A stretch of DNA of 64,000 nt from Zeus faber. Its lineage: Eukaryota; Chordata; Actinopteri; Zeiformes; Zeidae. Location of the stretch: NCBI GenBank assembly GCA_960531495.1, contig OY482852.1, forward strand, positions 2,228,172-2,292,171, given 5' to 3'. How positions within the stretch are numbered: position 1 is the stretch's first letter; each line of letters starts with the position of its first letter. The position numbers were made by a program, and so were the translations under genes. The notes below the pieces were generated by a model. The model saw only the letters and a program-made list of their open reading frames with translations. It was not told where the DNA came from and made no database searches. Below are positions 33,640 through 43,972 of the stretch, piece after piece.

Positions 33640-35950
33640 GTCGGCATAGGAGACGAGCTGGATGATCTTGGAAGTAGGATAGCTTTTCAACATGACGTCA
33701 ACAACTGTAACGTCGTGGTGTTTACTGAGACCTGGCGGGACCCCTCCATTCCTGACTCGGCCGTCGTTCCTGAGGGACAGTCCATCTGCCGCCAGGACCA
33801 GACAATGGAGTCCAGGAAGCGCAGGGTGGGAGGCGTCTGCTTAACGGTCAACAGTCTGTGGTGCTCAGACGTGGATTATTTCTACAGGATGCTCTCCTAA
33901 TCTAGAGCAGTTTAAGACCGACGCCGGCCTTATTACCTCCCAAGAGTATTCACATCGGTCGTGCTCACTGGGTTTTACATCCCACCGCAAGCTGGCACCA
34001 CGTGAGCATTGGACGAGCTGCACGGCGTTATGGACAGGCACGAGGCTTTACCCCCTGGGGCTGCGTTTGGCTTTTTCAAGAAAGTCCTGCCGGGATTTCA
34101 TCAACACATACGCTGCCTGATGCGCCGAGGAAACACATGACCGTGTTTACACTCTGTTCCTTCTCCCGTCGTCAGATCAGATCACTCCTCGATTCTGCTG
34201 CTCCCCGCCTACTGACAGAGACTCAAACAGGAAAAGCCTGCGACACAGACCATCCATCGTCAGTCCATCCAATTAGACTCCGCTCTACGTCACTGTGTGT
34301 TCCAGGGCAACAAAACTGAATCATTGTCGGATACATCGGCAAATGCAACAGCGATGTTGCTCTAGGTTTTAATGTTTGAACATACCCAAATCAGAAGCCG
34401 TGGGTAAACAAGGAAGTTGGTGCTCGGCTTAAAGTGCGGACTGCCGCTTACAACTCGGGGGATCTTGGTGAATACGGGAGATCCCAGTATGAGCTTCCAA
34501 AGGCAGTAAATAATGCAAAGAGACAAAACAGGGACAAAGTGGAGTCCAACCACCGCTCTACATCAAAAACATGTGGAGTGGATTAAAAACCATCACGGAT
34601 TGTCTGAATCTCTCCCAGAATAACTGAACACCCTTTATGCACACTTTGAAGATAACACCCCTGCTGTGGATATACAAATAGAACAGGACCCCTGCCCACC
34701 GGAATTATCTAGGGCAGAGGTGTGTAAATCTTTCAAAAGGATTACTTCACACAAGGCACCAAGCCCAGACAGTATCCCCGGTAGAGTACACAAGGCGTAT
34801 GCTGACCAGCTGGCGATTGTTTTCACAGACATCTTCAACTCAGTCAATAGTCCCCACGTGTTTTGAAAAGACCACTATTGTCCCTCTTCCCAAGAAAACA
34901 AAAGCCCTCTGTTAAAATGACTACCGCCCTACAGCACTCACATCCATCACTACATGAAGTGCTTCGAGCGCCTAGTCCAAACCCACATCAGCTCTTCACT
35001 GGCTGGCACCCTGGACCCATTACAGTTCGCCTACAGGCCAAACAGGTCGACAGACGACGCCATCGCCCTCACCCTCACCCTCCACACTACCCTCTCCCAC
35101 CTGGACTAGAGCAACCCCACGTTGCTCAGCCCCCTCATGTACTCCCTGTTCATTCACAAAAAGCGTGCAACTCACAGTTCCGACACCGTCATAAAATTTG
35201 CTGACGACACCACAGTCATTGGCCTGATCACCAGTAATGATGAGATGGACTACAGAGAGGAGGTGAGAGCCCTGACACCATGGCGACATGATACCAACCT
35301 CCATCTCAACGTCAACAAAACAAGGAGCTTATTGTGGACTACAGGAAGCTGCAGGAAGGAGAACACGCCCTGATTCACATCAATGGGGCCGTAGTCGAGA
35401 GAGTCAGCAGTTTCAGGTTCTTTGGGATCCACATCAGGACAAGCCCTGGTCCCATCACATTGGCATCATCTTAAAGGCAGCGAAACAACGGCTCTTCTTC
35501 CTCCGCAGGCTGATGGAATCCAGGATACTCTGCAACTTCTATCGATGCACCATCGAGAGTATCCTGACCGGCTGCGTCAGCGCCTTGTTCTACAGAGGTT
35601 GATGAAAACTGCAAGGCACATCACAGGGTCTGAGCTGCCAGCCATGCAGGACCTCTATCTTCAGATGTGTAGGAGTAAGGTCCAGAGTCTACTCAGGGAC
35701 CGCAGCCACCCCAGCCACAAACTGCTCACTTTGCTACCGTCTGGCAAACGGTACCGGAGCAACAGTTTTTCCCATACGTCATCCCATACGACTCCTGAGC
35801 TGCTGAGCTCTGACAACACATTCTGACGCACACAGCGCACGTCTCAGCACTACTGCACTGTGCACTCCTCTCAAACCACTTCACTTTTTGGTCAAACATC
35901 CTTCGCACAAGCCAAATGGGACGTCCTACTGCACATTATCTAGTGTACAT
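33640..35950 (+). pseudogene. CR1/L2-type LINE ORF2 remnant with internal deletions
   Basis: A non-LTR retrotransposon protein (endonuclease plus reverse transcriptase) in pieces. VVVFTETWRDPSIPDSAV (from 33708) is the endonuclease domain. SRAEVCKSFKRITSHKAPSP and YADQLAIVFTDIFNSV (34700-34840) open the reverse transcriptase. [22 protein letters not shown] motifs follow in another frame (about 35000-35060). The catalytic palm motif A region is missing: the sequence passes from that point almost directly to TVIKFADDTTVIGLI, with FADD at 35197-35208. Then SLNV-like KTRSLLW and ILKAAKQRLFFLRRLMESRI (to 35602). Frameshifts and stops are many. The exact 3' end is uncertain. Confidence 0.85.
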
Positions 35951-36785
35951 TTATATATGTAGCTTTTATTTAAACCTAAATACTTGTTATACTTTCTTTT
36001 TTGTGACTTTCTTAAATACTACTTTGTACTTTTCAATTTGACTTTGTTTATTTTGCTTTCCTGTATTGTTGAAGAGAACTTGGAACAAAACCATTTTATT
36101 GCCAGCAATGACCGCTACTCTTTGTTTTGTTGTGTATTTGACAAAGAACTTGAACCTGATATGTTTTTCATTTATTTTTCCTCCGACTTTAGTAAAAAGT
36201 GTTTTTTCTTCCCAGTTTTGGTCTTCGTCCTCACGGAGCTTCTTAAAAACACTGACATCATGATGTCAACATGTGTCAGGAACCTACAAGCGACAGCCAT
36301 GGAAGTTATGGGGAAGATTCACACCGAATACTGAATTTCTGCACAAATCTGCCTTAAATTGTCGCAAGATCTTCATCTAAGTCCTGATGACAGATGCAGA
36401 GAACCCGTTTCAAGCAAATGATAACTTGATAACTTTATAATCCCAGAGGTTTATTTACTTTTTCCAGTTAATAAATAAAGAAAAAAGTTTCATGTTTTTG
36501 ATTGTTATTTGTTTGAATGGGTTGTCGTTATGTTATGTTTTTAACGTTTGATGAAGATCTAATCACATTTTAGGTCAAATTCATAAGTTTGACCTAAAAT
36601 GTGAATTTGAATTTGAATTGGCTCAGAGGTTCAGCTACAGAGTGTAATCAGCTGAAAATCTTTACATTCACTCAACTTTTACTTTCTGAATTTGGAATTT
36701 TGTATCTAGTTGCTGATTCTCTGGTCGAGGAAGAGCCTCCGCAGCCACACAGCGAGGACAGAGACACTGTCTACACAGTGTCGGA
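35951..36785. other. Intergenic sequence, possible LINE 3' flank
   Basis: AT-rich. The first hundred bases may still belong to the LINE 3'UTR. It holds one copy of a short direct repeat (36216-36255, including CGTCCTCACGGAGCTTCTT) whose partner is at 38557-38597, beyond the 40-bp array. Confidence 0.4.
36563..36604. repeat. Perfect 17-bp hairpin
   Basis: TCACATTTTAGGTCAAA (36563-36579) pairs exactly with TTTGACCTAAAATGTGA (36588-36604) around an 8-base loop. The arms contain AGGTCA, the nuclear-receptor half site, in inverted (everted by the loop) orientation. It could equally be the stem of a small fold-back element. Confidence 0.85.
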
Positions 36786-36792
36786 GACACTG

Positions 36793-37705
36793 TGATACAG
36801 TATGCATACTGTACTGCATACTGTATCACTGTTCTGGGTTACTGCATACTGTACTGCATACTGTATCACTGTTCTGGGTTACTGCATACTGTACTGCATA
36901 CTGTATCACTGTTCTGGGTTACTGCATACTGTACTGCATACTGTATCACTGTTCTGGGTTACTGCATACTGTACTGCATACTGTATCACTGTTCTGGGTT
37001 ACTGCATACTGTACTGCATACTGTATCACTGTTCTGGGTTACTGCATACTGTACTGCATACTGTATCACTGTTCTGGGTTACTGCATACTGTACTGCATA
37101 CTGTATCACTGTTCTGGGTTACTGCATACTGTACTGCATACTGTATCGCTGTTCTGGGTTACTGCATACTGTACTGCATACTGTATCACTGTTCTGGGTT
37201 ACTGCATACTGTACTGCATACTGTATCGCTGTTCTGGGATCCTGCATACTGTACTGCATACTGTATCACTGTTCTGGGTTACTGCATACTGTACTGCATA
37301 CTGTATCCCCGTTCTGGGATCCTGCATACTGTACTGCATACTGTATCACTGTTCTGGGATCCTGCATACTGTACTGCATACTGTATCACTGTTCTGGGTT
37401 ACTGCATACTGTACTGCATACTGTATCCCCGTTCTGGGATCCTGCATACTGTACTGCATACTGTATCACTGTTCTGGGATCCTGCATACTGTACTGCATA
37501 CTGTATCACTGTTCTGGGTTACTGCATACTGTATTGCATACTGTATCACTGTTCTGGGATACTGCATTCTGTACTGCCTACTGTATCACTGTTCTGGGTT
37601 ACAGCAAACTGTACTGCATACTGTATCACTGTTCTGGGTTACTGCCTACTGAACTGCGTACTGTATCACTGTTCTGGGTTACTGCATACTGTACTGCATT
37701 GTATT
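36793..37705. repeat. 40-bp minisatellite
   Basis: About 23 copies of a 40-bp unit containing GTTCTGGGTTACTGCATACT, then GTACTGCATACTGTATCACT. The 5' two-thirds are nearly identical. From about 37220 variant units with GGGATCC and TATCCCC appear and form a 120-bp trimer duplicated exactly (37261-37380 equals 37381-37500). Because 40 leaves remainder 1 on division by 3, all three plus frames read the same rotating peptide (YCTAYCITVLG) for about 300 codons. None is a gene. The unit has an internal imperfect duplication (GCATACTGTA twice). Confidence 0.98.
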
Positions 37706-37879
37706 GCTGTTCTGTTCGGTGTTATTGTATTGCTGTGTAGTACTGTTGTATACTTTATTGTGTATCTCCATACACACTTTTCACTCATTAACTGAACCTC
37801 TCATTTGCCATAATTTGCCATCAGAATCATTATCAAATGCCTGACCCAAAAACATGGCAGCGCATTTGAACTTTCCAAA

Positions 37880-38080
37880 CTGTGGATCCCGGCGCGGGAA
37901 CAAAAAGTTTGGGCGGAGGAGGAGCCGTGGCGGCGGCGCGGCGCCGTCGGGCGTTTCCCGCTGACTTGCTGAACGGCCAAATAAAAAGTGCGGTGAAGAG
38001 TTTTCCTCCAGGGAGGAAGTAAACGGACGGCGCGGCGGCGGAGGCGGGGGCGATGGGTGGGGGTTCTCCGCCCTAATCAG
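37880..38080. promoter_or_regulatory. Small CpG-rich island with E2F-like sites
   Basis: Dense CpG (GCGGCGGCGCGGCGCCG). GGCGCGGGAAC (about 37892) and GCGTTTCCCGC (about 37949) fit the E2F pattern TTTSSCGC. No coding exon follows on either strand, so any promoter role is speculative. Confidence 0.3.
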
Positions 38081-38408
38081 AGGTGCTTGGGGGAGCATTA
38101 AGACAGACGTGTGTGGGGGGGTGGTGTGACACCTGGAAATTACACAATGTAATGGAATCAGCCAAGTGGGAAATGTAGCTTTTAAATAGCTTCTGTGTTC
38201 TCCATTAACTTCCCAGACACTGATTGGCCCTGACAGGGGGGGTCAGCACCCCCCCCCCCCCCCCCCCACTCAATACAACCCAAAATCCAACTTGTATTAA
38301 TACACAAAACACAGCTGGCAGACGAGAGGAGGGATCACCAGGGATCCCACAACGCCAGATTTCTTGGGTCCTATACGATAATATCACGATTGTTGATGTT
38401 TTGAAATA

Positions 38409-38474
38409 CAGCAAGTATTAGCAGCAAGTATTAGCAGCAAGTATTAGCAGCAAGTATTAGCAGCAAGTATTAGC
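38409..38474. repeat. 13-bp tandem repeat CAGCAAGTATTAG
   Basis: Five perfect copies in a row, ending at ATACGATACC. Confidence 0.97.
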
Positions 38475-38619
38475 ATACGATACCGTCATTACATCGCAAA
38501 GTGTCCTTCCTGCCTCATCTGGCTGCAGGAAAGGTTTCAAACGCTTCCTATGAGCCTTTTGGTTTTCCGTCCTCACGGAGCTTCTTGAAAACATCGACCT
38601 CCCGTCACGCATTCAACCC

Positions 38620-39246
38620 TTCATGTTCATGTTCTTGTTCATGTTCTTGTTCTTGTTCATGTTCATGTTCATGTTCATGTTCATGTTCATGTTCATGTTC
38701 ATGTTCATGTTCATGTTCTTGTTCATGTTCATGTTCATGTTCATGTTCTTGTTCATGTTCATGTTCATGTTCTTGTTCATGTTCATGTTCATGTTCTTGT
38801 TCATGTTCATGTTCATGTTCATGTTCATGTTCTTGTTCTTGTTCATGTTCTTGTTCTTGTTCATGTTCATGTTCATGTTCATGTTCATGTTCATGTTCTT
38901 GTTCATGTTCATGTTCATGTTCTTGTTCATGTTCTTGTTCATGTTCATGTTCATGTTCTTGTTCATGTTCATGTTCATGTTCTTGTTCATGTTCTTGTTC
39001 ATGTTCATGTTCATGTTCTTGTTCATGTTCATGTTCTTGTTCATGTTCATGTTCTTGTTCATGTTCTTGTTCTTGTTCATGTTCATGTTCATGTTCATGT
39101 TCATGTTCTTGTTCATGTTCTTGTTCTTGTTCATGTTCTTGTTCATGTTCTTGTTCATGTTCTTGTTCATGTTCATGTTCTTGTTCATGTTCTTGTTCAT
39201 GTTCATGTTCTTGTTCATGTTCTTGTTCATGTTCATGTTCATGTTC
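38620..39246. repeat. Hexanucleotide array ATGTTC / TTGTTC
   Basis: About 104 hexamers in which the first base is either A or T and everything else is almost invariant. Frames read as (FM/FL)n, (CS)n or (NM/NK)n on the two strands, artefacts of the period. Local motifs such as three A-type then one T-type hexamer recur, showing block duplication. Confidence 0.98.
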
Positions 39247-39529
39247 GTCATGTCATGGCGTCCACACAGTGTTGTTATTGATGACTGTAATGCCTGAACT
39301 GACTCACATGATGCCGCATTACGAAGCTTCTTCTCTTGGAAACAAAGTCGACCTGTTTCCTGTGCATGATATTAATGAAATGGAGTGGACGTTCAGAGTG
39401 GACCGACAATGTTTTGGAAACACTTTGGAAACACGGCCCTAAATGTAAAAAAAAAGTCTTACATGCCACGCTTCTGCCCAGACGTGAGTCTTCTCCATCC
39501 CAAAATTTGAACCCCACTCATATTAGCTT
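39247..39529. other. Intergenic sequence
   Basis: No feature is recognised. An A-run lies at 39450-39459. Confidence 0.4.
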
Positions 39530-40346
39530 AGAACACACACACTCGCACACCAATCCTACTCAAAACAACACTCCACCAGACCAGGGTCTGCGGGGCAGGA
39601 GGGGTCTGAGGGATTCGGGTTTGTCTTGCCTGAAGGACTCGCACCACCAACCTCACAACTTTAACTGCAATAGCCAACAGCACACATTGAGCACTGGGGT
39701 TTTCCAGGGTGGCTGATCGCTGCTGGGTTGGTGTCGGGGCGTGGTTGGCCGGTGGGCAGCCAGGTGGGCCCCCTGCCGGCTGGGCTGGATTCCTGGGAGC
39801 TTGCGCCTGGTGGTTTAGGATGTGCTGCGACCTGGGGGGGCCGCGGAGAGCGCCGCCGGGTGCCTTCCGGTGCCCCTGGGGGGGCTGCTTGCTGATGTGG
39901 GTGTGGGTTGGGGTGCGGGTGGCGGCTGTTCGCCTTTGCTCCCGCTGTGAGGCTTCTCTGCGGCGGGTGCTGGGGGTGGTGGAGATCCCATATATCTGCC
40001 GCCCTGCTGGTGTCGACAGCGGGGGTGGGTGGCTAACATCCGGGTGTCCTGCTCTGAGCACACTCTACTACGTGAATGGGGGCTCAGGGCTCGGGGTGCG
40101 GGGCCTCCTCGTGCCCCCTGGGACTGGGTTATGCTCCTCGGGCGTGAGGGGTTGCTCCACGGCCCTCTGGCTTCTCTGGGGGCCCGGGGGTCTGTGGCCG
40201 CAGGGCAGGGTGCTCGGGGCTTTCCTGCAGCTTTAGGGTGTCTACAAGGCTGCGGAGCTTGGGGGCTTCAGGGCCCTTTCTGCCACGACATAATACCAAA
40301 CTTCTACACCAGAGCCAATGGGGATAAGTCCTGTACACTCACTGGT

Positions 40347-40419
<73 letters not shown>

Positions 40420-40915
40420 AGCACACCTGCTTCAAGTGCAGCCCAGCAGCCTCCTGGTTGCATCCCTCTCCTTTCCTCCCTCATTCGCTGCCATAACTAT
40501 GACAGGAAGAGGCCACGTGACCAGTTGTAGTTCCAGTTTTCTGAAACCTGATTCCAACCTGTTGTCGTCCAGTGTTGATGTTTTTGTGTAAATGTTGTTT
40601 GCTTCTATGTTTATTTGTCTCACCGTGGTGATTCTCCCTCTTGGAGTATTAATGATGATTAGTTTTTTTAAGACCAAAACATGATAAAATAGTTCTCCAA
40701 AGAGGGGGGTTGGTGGTGGTTCTGTGTAACAAAAAGCTGCTCCGGTCATCCTACAGAGTTATTGCAGCAGTTGTTGATGATTTAAGAATGAATAAAGAGT
40801 GTTTGCAGGTGGAGAAGTTCAACTCCACTTGCAGACTATCTCTGTCCTAGATGCAATGGAACAAATAGTCTGTGTTGTATGTCCAGCATACTGACAGCAC
40901 AGGTTAAAAAATAAA
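39530..40915 (+). mobile_element. 5'-truncated copy of the L1-type LINE 3'UTR
   Basis: From about 40130 to 40915 the sequence is clearly homologous to 22160-22915: GGCCCTCTGGCTTCTC, ATGGGGATAAGTCCTGTACA, (CA)n, GGCCACGTGACCAGTTGTAG, TCTCCAAAGAGGGGGGTTG and GACAGCACAGG then an A-rich tail. The upstream G-rich part (39590-40130) matches in style and probably belongs to it, but its 5' edge is approximate. Truncation at the 5' end is the normal fate of a LINE copy. Frames through the G-rich part (39528-40496) are not genes. Confidence 0.82.
40350..40419. repeat. (CA)n microsatellite in the truncated LINE copy
   Basis: About 35 CA units at the same place as the 21 units in the other copy, so the tract came with the element and has since changed length. 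Confidence 0.96.
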
Positions 40916-41684
40916 TAAATTAAATAAAAAATAAAAAATTACTAGTCATATCCAGTGTCCTGATATAATAGAGCCTATTATGTTTTTTTTCTGCAGATGA
41001 TGCTCGTACAGATCCTTAAAAAGTTAAACAAATTTCTTTAGGTTCTGAAAGGTTCTCCTCTGGCATCATTCCTGTGCAGAGAAACAACATGGAGGATATA
41101 GTCACTTTAAAGAACCTCAGTAACAACCTGTCAACCTGTGAGGTCCAACTTCATCACTAAGGCTATCTTTTGTAACCAAATCAGGAACAGAAACAAGTGG
41201 AAGTTTTGCTGAGAAGTTGATGAAATGATTTGTTGTATTTTGCTTTAGTGGAGGGCGTTTTGAAGCAACGCGTGTGAGACAGGCTGGCGACTTGTCCAAT
41301 CTCTGATCTCATTTCCCACCGAGAGACAATTCCATTTCCCTCGTAGTAACGGGATCAGTGTCGACCGGAGACGAAGCACCAGCTCTGCTGCCCGAACACT
41401 GAACACATTCATTCAGCCATGTGCTGATTTATTATTATGAATAATAACAATAACTATAACTATATGCAGGTAAATGTATACAACCCATTCATTAGATTCA
41501 TTGGATTAATTCATTAAATCAAACTTTGAATCAGATGCAATTAATGTTGACCTGCTTGTTTGTAAATCTTAACAGGTATAAATCAGATTATCCAGTGATC
41601 TGGTTTTTACTTTATTGGGACAGAGGTTGTCAGCAGTGTTATAAAAGTCCACCAACATGTCCACCAAAATGTCCGCCACCTATC
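40916..41684. other. Intergenic sequence
   Basis: A-rich start, then unique sequence. The last 45 bases before the array (CCACCAACATGTCCACCAAA) already contain diverged 12-bp units. No gene is recognised. Confidence 0.45.
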
Positions 41685-42352
41685 CCTAAACATGTTCACC
41701 AACATGTCCACCAACATGTCCACCAACATGTCCATTTACATGTCCATTAACATGTCTGCCAACATGTCCACCAACATGTCCACCAACATGTCCATTAACA
41801 TGTCTGCCAACATGTCCACCAACATGTCCCCCAACATGACATCCAACATATCCCCCAACACATCTGCCAACATGTCCAACAACATGTCCACCAACATGTC
41901 CATTAACATGTCTGCCAACATGTCCACCAACATGTCCCCCAACATGACATCCAACATATCCCCCAACACATCTGCCAACATGTCCAACAACATGTCCCCA
42001 ACATGTCCCCCAACATGACATCCAACATATCCCCCAACACATCTGCCAACATGTCCAACAACATGTCCCCAACATGTCCCCCAACATGACATCCAACATA
42101 TCCCCCAACACATCTGCCAACATGTCCAACAACATGTCCCCAACATGTCCCCCAACATGACATCCAACATATCCCCCAACACATCTGCCAACATGTCCCC
42201 AGACATGACATCCAACATGTCCGCCAACATATCTAAAAATATGTCCACCAACATATCCCTCAACATGTCCACCAACATGTCGGCCGACATCTGCTCTAAC
42301 ATGTCCACCATCATGACCCCCCAACATGTCCCCTCCAGCCTGTACGTCAACA
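41650..42352. repeat. 12-bp minisatellite CAACATGTCCAC
   Basis: About 57 units of 12 bp (CAACATGTCCAC with CCC, ATT, TCTG, GACATC variants). A 71-bp higher-order block containing CATGACATCC recurs at 41943, 42014, 42085 and 42156. The 11-bp unit inside each block explains why frames shift. Frames read as MSTNMSTN on one strand and VGGHVGRHV or MLVDMLAD on the other, all artefacts. Confidence 0.97.
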
Positions 42353-42439
42353 TGTGGGAGTGTAAACTGCTTTGAGCTGCACTGCTCACAAATCTCAGTC
42401 TTCATTCTCCAGCGCTTCAGCCCTTTCAATGCAAATAAA

Positions 42440-42492
42440 AGAGAGAGAGAGAGAGAGGGAGAGAGAGGGAGAGAGAGGGAGAGAGGGAGAGC
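42440..42492. repeat. (GA)n polypurine tract
   Basis: GAGA with periodic GGGA interruptions. It is inverted relative to the (CT)n tract 85 bp downstream. Confidence 0.96.
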
Positions 42493-42571
42493 TGCTGCTG
42501 TGTATCTGCTTCCTGGTTTTTGCATTTCAAATGAATAAATGATAAAAGCCCACTTTATAGTTGGATGCTGA

Positions 42572-42576
<5 letters not shown>

Positions 42577-42607
<31 letters not shown>

Positions 42608-42667
42608 CTTCTCTCTCTCTTGTTCTCTCTCTCTCGTTCTCTCTCGTTCTCTCTCTCTCTTTCTCCC
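42577..42667. repeat. (CT)n polypyrimidine tract
   Basis: CTCT with CTTGTT and CGTT interruptions. Together with 42440-42492 it forms an inverted polypurine/polypyrimidine pair. Confidence 0.96.
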
Positions 42668-43225
42668 ATTTTTAAACATTTTCTGAGCCTGCATGATGCC
42701 TCCACCCTGGAACCATCCGTGCTCACTCTCTCCCTCCTGGAGTTTGCTGTGACTGGCCAATACGGTTATTCGCCCACTTATGATTCCAAAGACTATTTTG
42801 CATAATATCTAAAACTCATATTAAAAGGCTAATTCGACCAACTGCTGGAACCGTAACGCAGCCAATTAATTGCATTTAGTCGAGGGCCCTTGAGGTTCAC
42901 GACTGCTCTGCAAAACGCAGCCGTATCCAAACACTTCCTCCTTCCGCCCACAATGCCGAGCGGCTCCCTCTCTCCCCAAACTACAAAATAAAAGTATTTC
43001 ATTTTGTCCTGGTCCGTTCAGTTGATTGTTTCAATGAAGGATTCAAAGCACAAAAAGTAAAGGGTGCTCAGAGGTACAGTGTAGTGAGGGCGATGCAAAA
43101 ACAGTTATTCAACAACATTTATTGAAACAGATTATTTGATAGAAGAAGGATTAAGGATGAAGAAATCTAAAATGAATGAAAGTCACTAAACATCGGACAT
43201 GAGCTATTGTTTCATTTATTGATGT

Positions 43226-43346
43226 AGAGATAGACAGACAGACAGACGAATAGACATATAGATGGATAGACAGACAGACAAATGGATAGACAGACAGACA
43301 GATAGACAGGCAGACAGACAGACGGACAGACAGGTGGATAGAGAGC
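43226..43346. repeat. GACA tetranucleotide tract
   Basis: AGAC units with GATA and GATG interruptions over about 120 bp. Minus-strand Ser/Val/Cys frames are artefacts. Confidence 0.93.
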
Positions 43347-43757
43347 TGGTGAAGTGTGTCATGGAGGGAACACAGCATGCACGTCGGCCTCGTAACATGA
43401 TGAAATGAAATCTTTCAGTAGGTTCAGTTTATTGTGTTGAATTTGGCTGCAGACAGTTTTCACGCAAGAAAATCTGGGACGGATCCATGAAATATTAATC
43501 TGTTTTTTATTTCCACAGCTTTCTCATTTGATAATCTGCCTTTTGGAACACAGGCGTTCATTTGACTGGTAATATTAATAATTTAGGAAGGATGCAGATC
43601 ATTCACCCTCCTGGTGCTTTGCTCTCAGCGAGGAGCAGGTTCTCATCTGCTGCCGTGTCCTTTCAATGACGCTTTAACTGGAAACACTCAGCGGCATCAG
43701 CACACGCTGGGTCAGCAGCTCCTCATCAGGACACCTGCTCAGGCTTAACACCAGGCA
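43347..43757. other. Intergenic sequence between two GACA tracts
   Basis: No feature is recognised in about 410 bp of unique sequence. Confidence 0.45.
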
Positions 43758-43792
43758 AAGACAGAGAGACGGACGGACAGAGAGACAGACAG

Positions 43793-43826
<34 letters not shown>

Positions 43827-43938
43827 AGACGGACAGAGAGACAGAGAGACAGACAGACAGAGAGACGGACGGACAGAGAGAGAGAGGGACAAAGGGACAG
43901 ACAGACAGACAGATAGACACAGGGACAGACAGATACAC

Positions 43939-43972
<34 letters not shown>
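43758..43972. repeat. GACA tetranucleotide tract
   Basis: About 215 bp of AGAC with GAGAGAC and GGAC interruptions, becoming pure (GACA)n at 43940-43972. Confidence 0.95.

Larger units (their letters stand above)
37706..38619. other. Intergenic sequence with small CpG island
   Basis: Includes the CpG-rich patch at 37880-38080, a C20 run at 38249-38268, a 13-bp CAGCAAGTATTAG array (five copies, 38409-38474), and the second copy of a 40-bp direct repeat (38557-38597). No gene is recognised. Confidence 0.5.
42353..43225. other. Intergenic sequence flanking GA and CT tracts
   Basis: After the two polypurine/polypyrimidine tracts, 42820-42960 is unique with enhancer-like words (GCCAATTAATTGCATTTAG). 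No gene is recognised. Confidence 0.4.

Noticed and set aside
36710..37795. Three overlapping plus frames of about 290-360 codons
   Set aside because: The 40-bp unit makes all three frames read the same rotated peptide; not a gene.
39528..40496. Overlapping 155-177-codon frames in G-rich sequence
   Set aside because: They lie in the 3'UTR of a truncated LINE; long frames in GC-rich DNA are expected.
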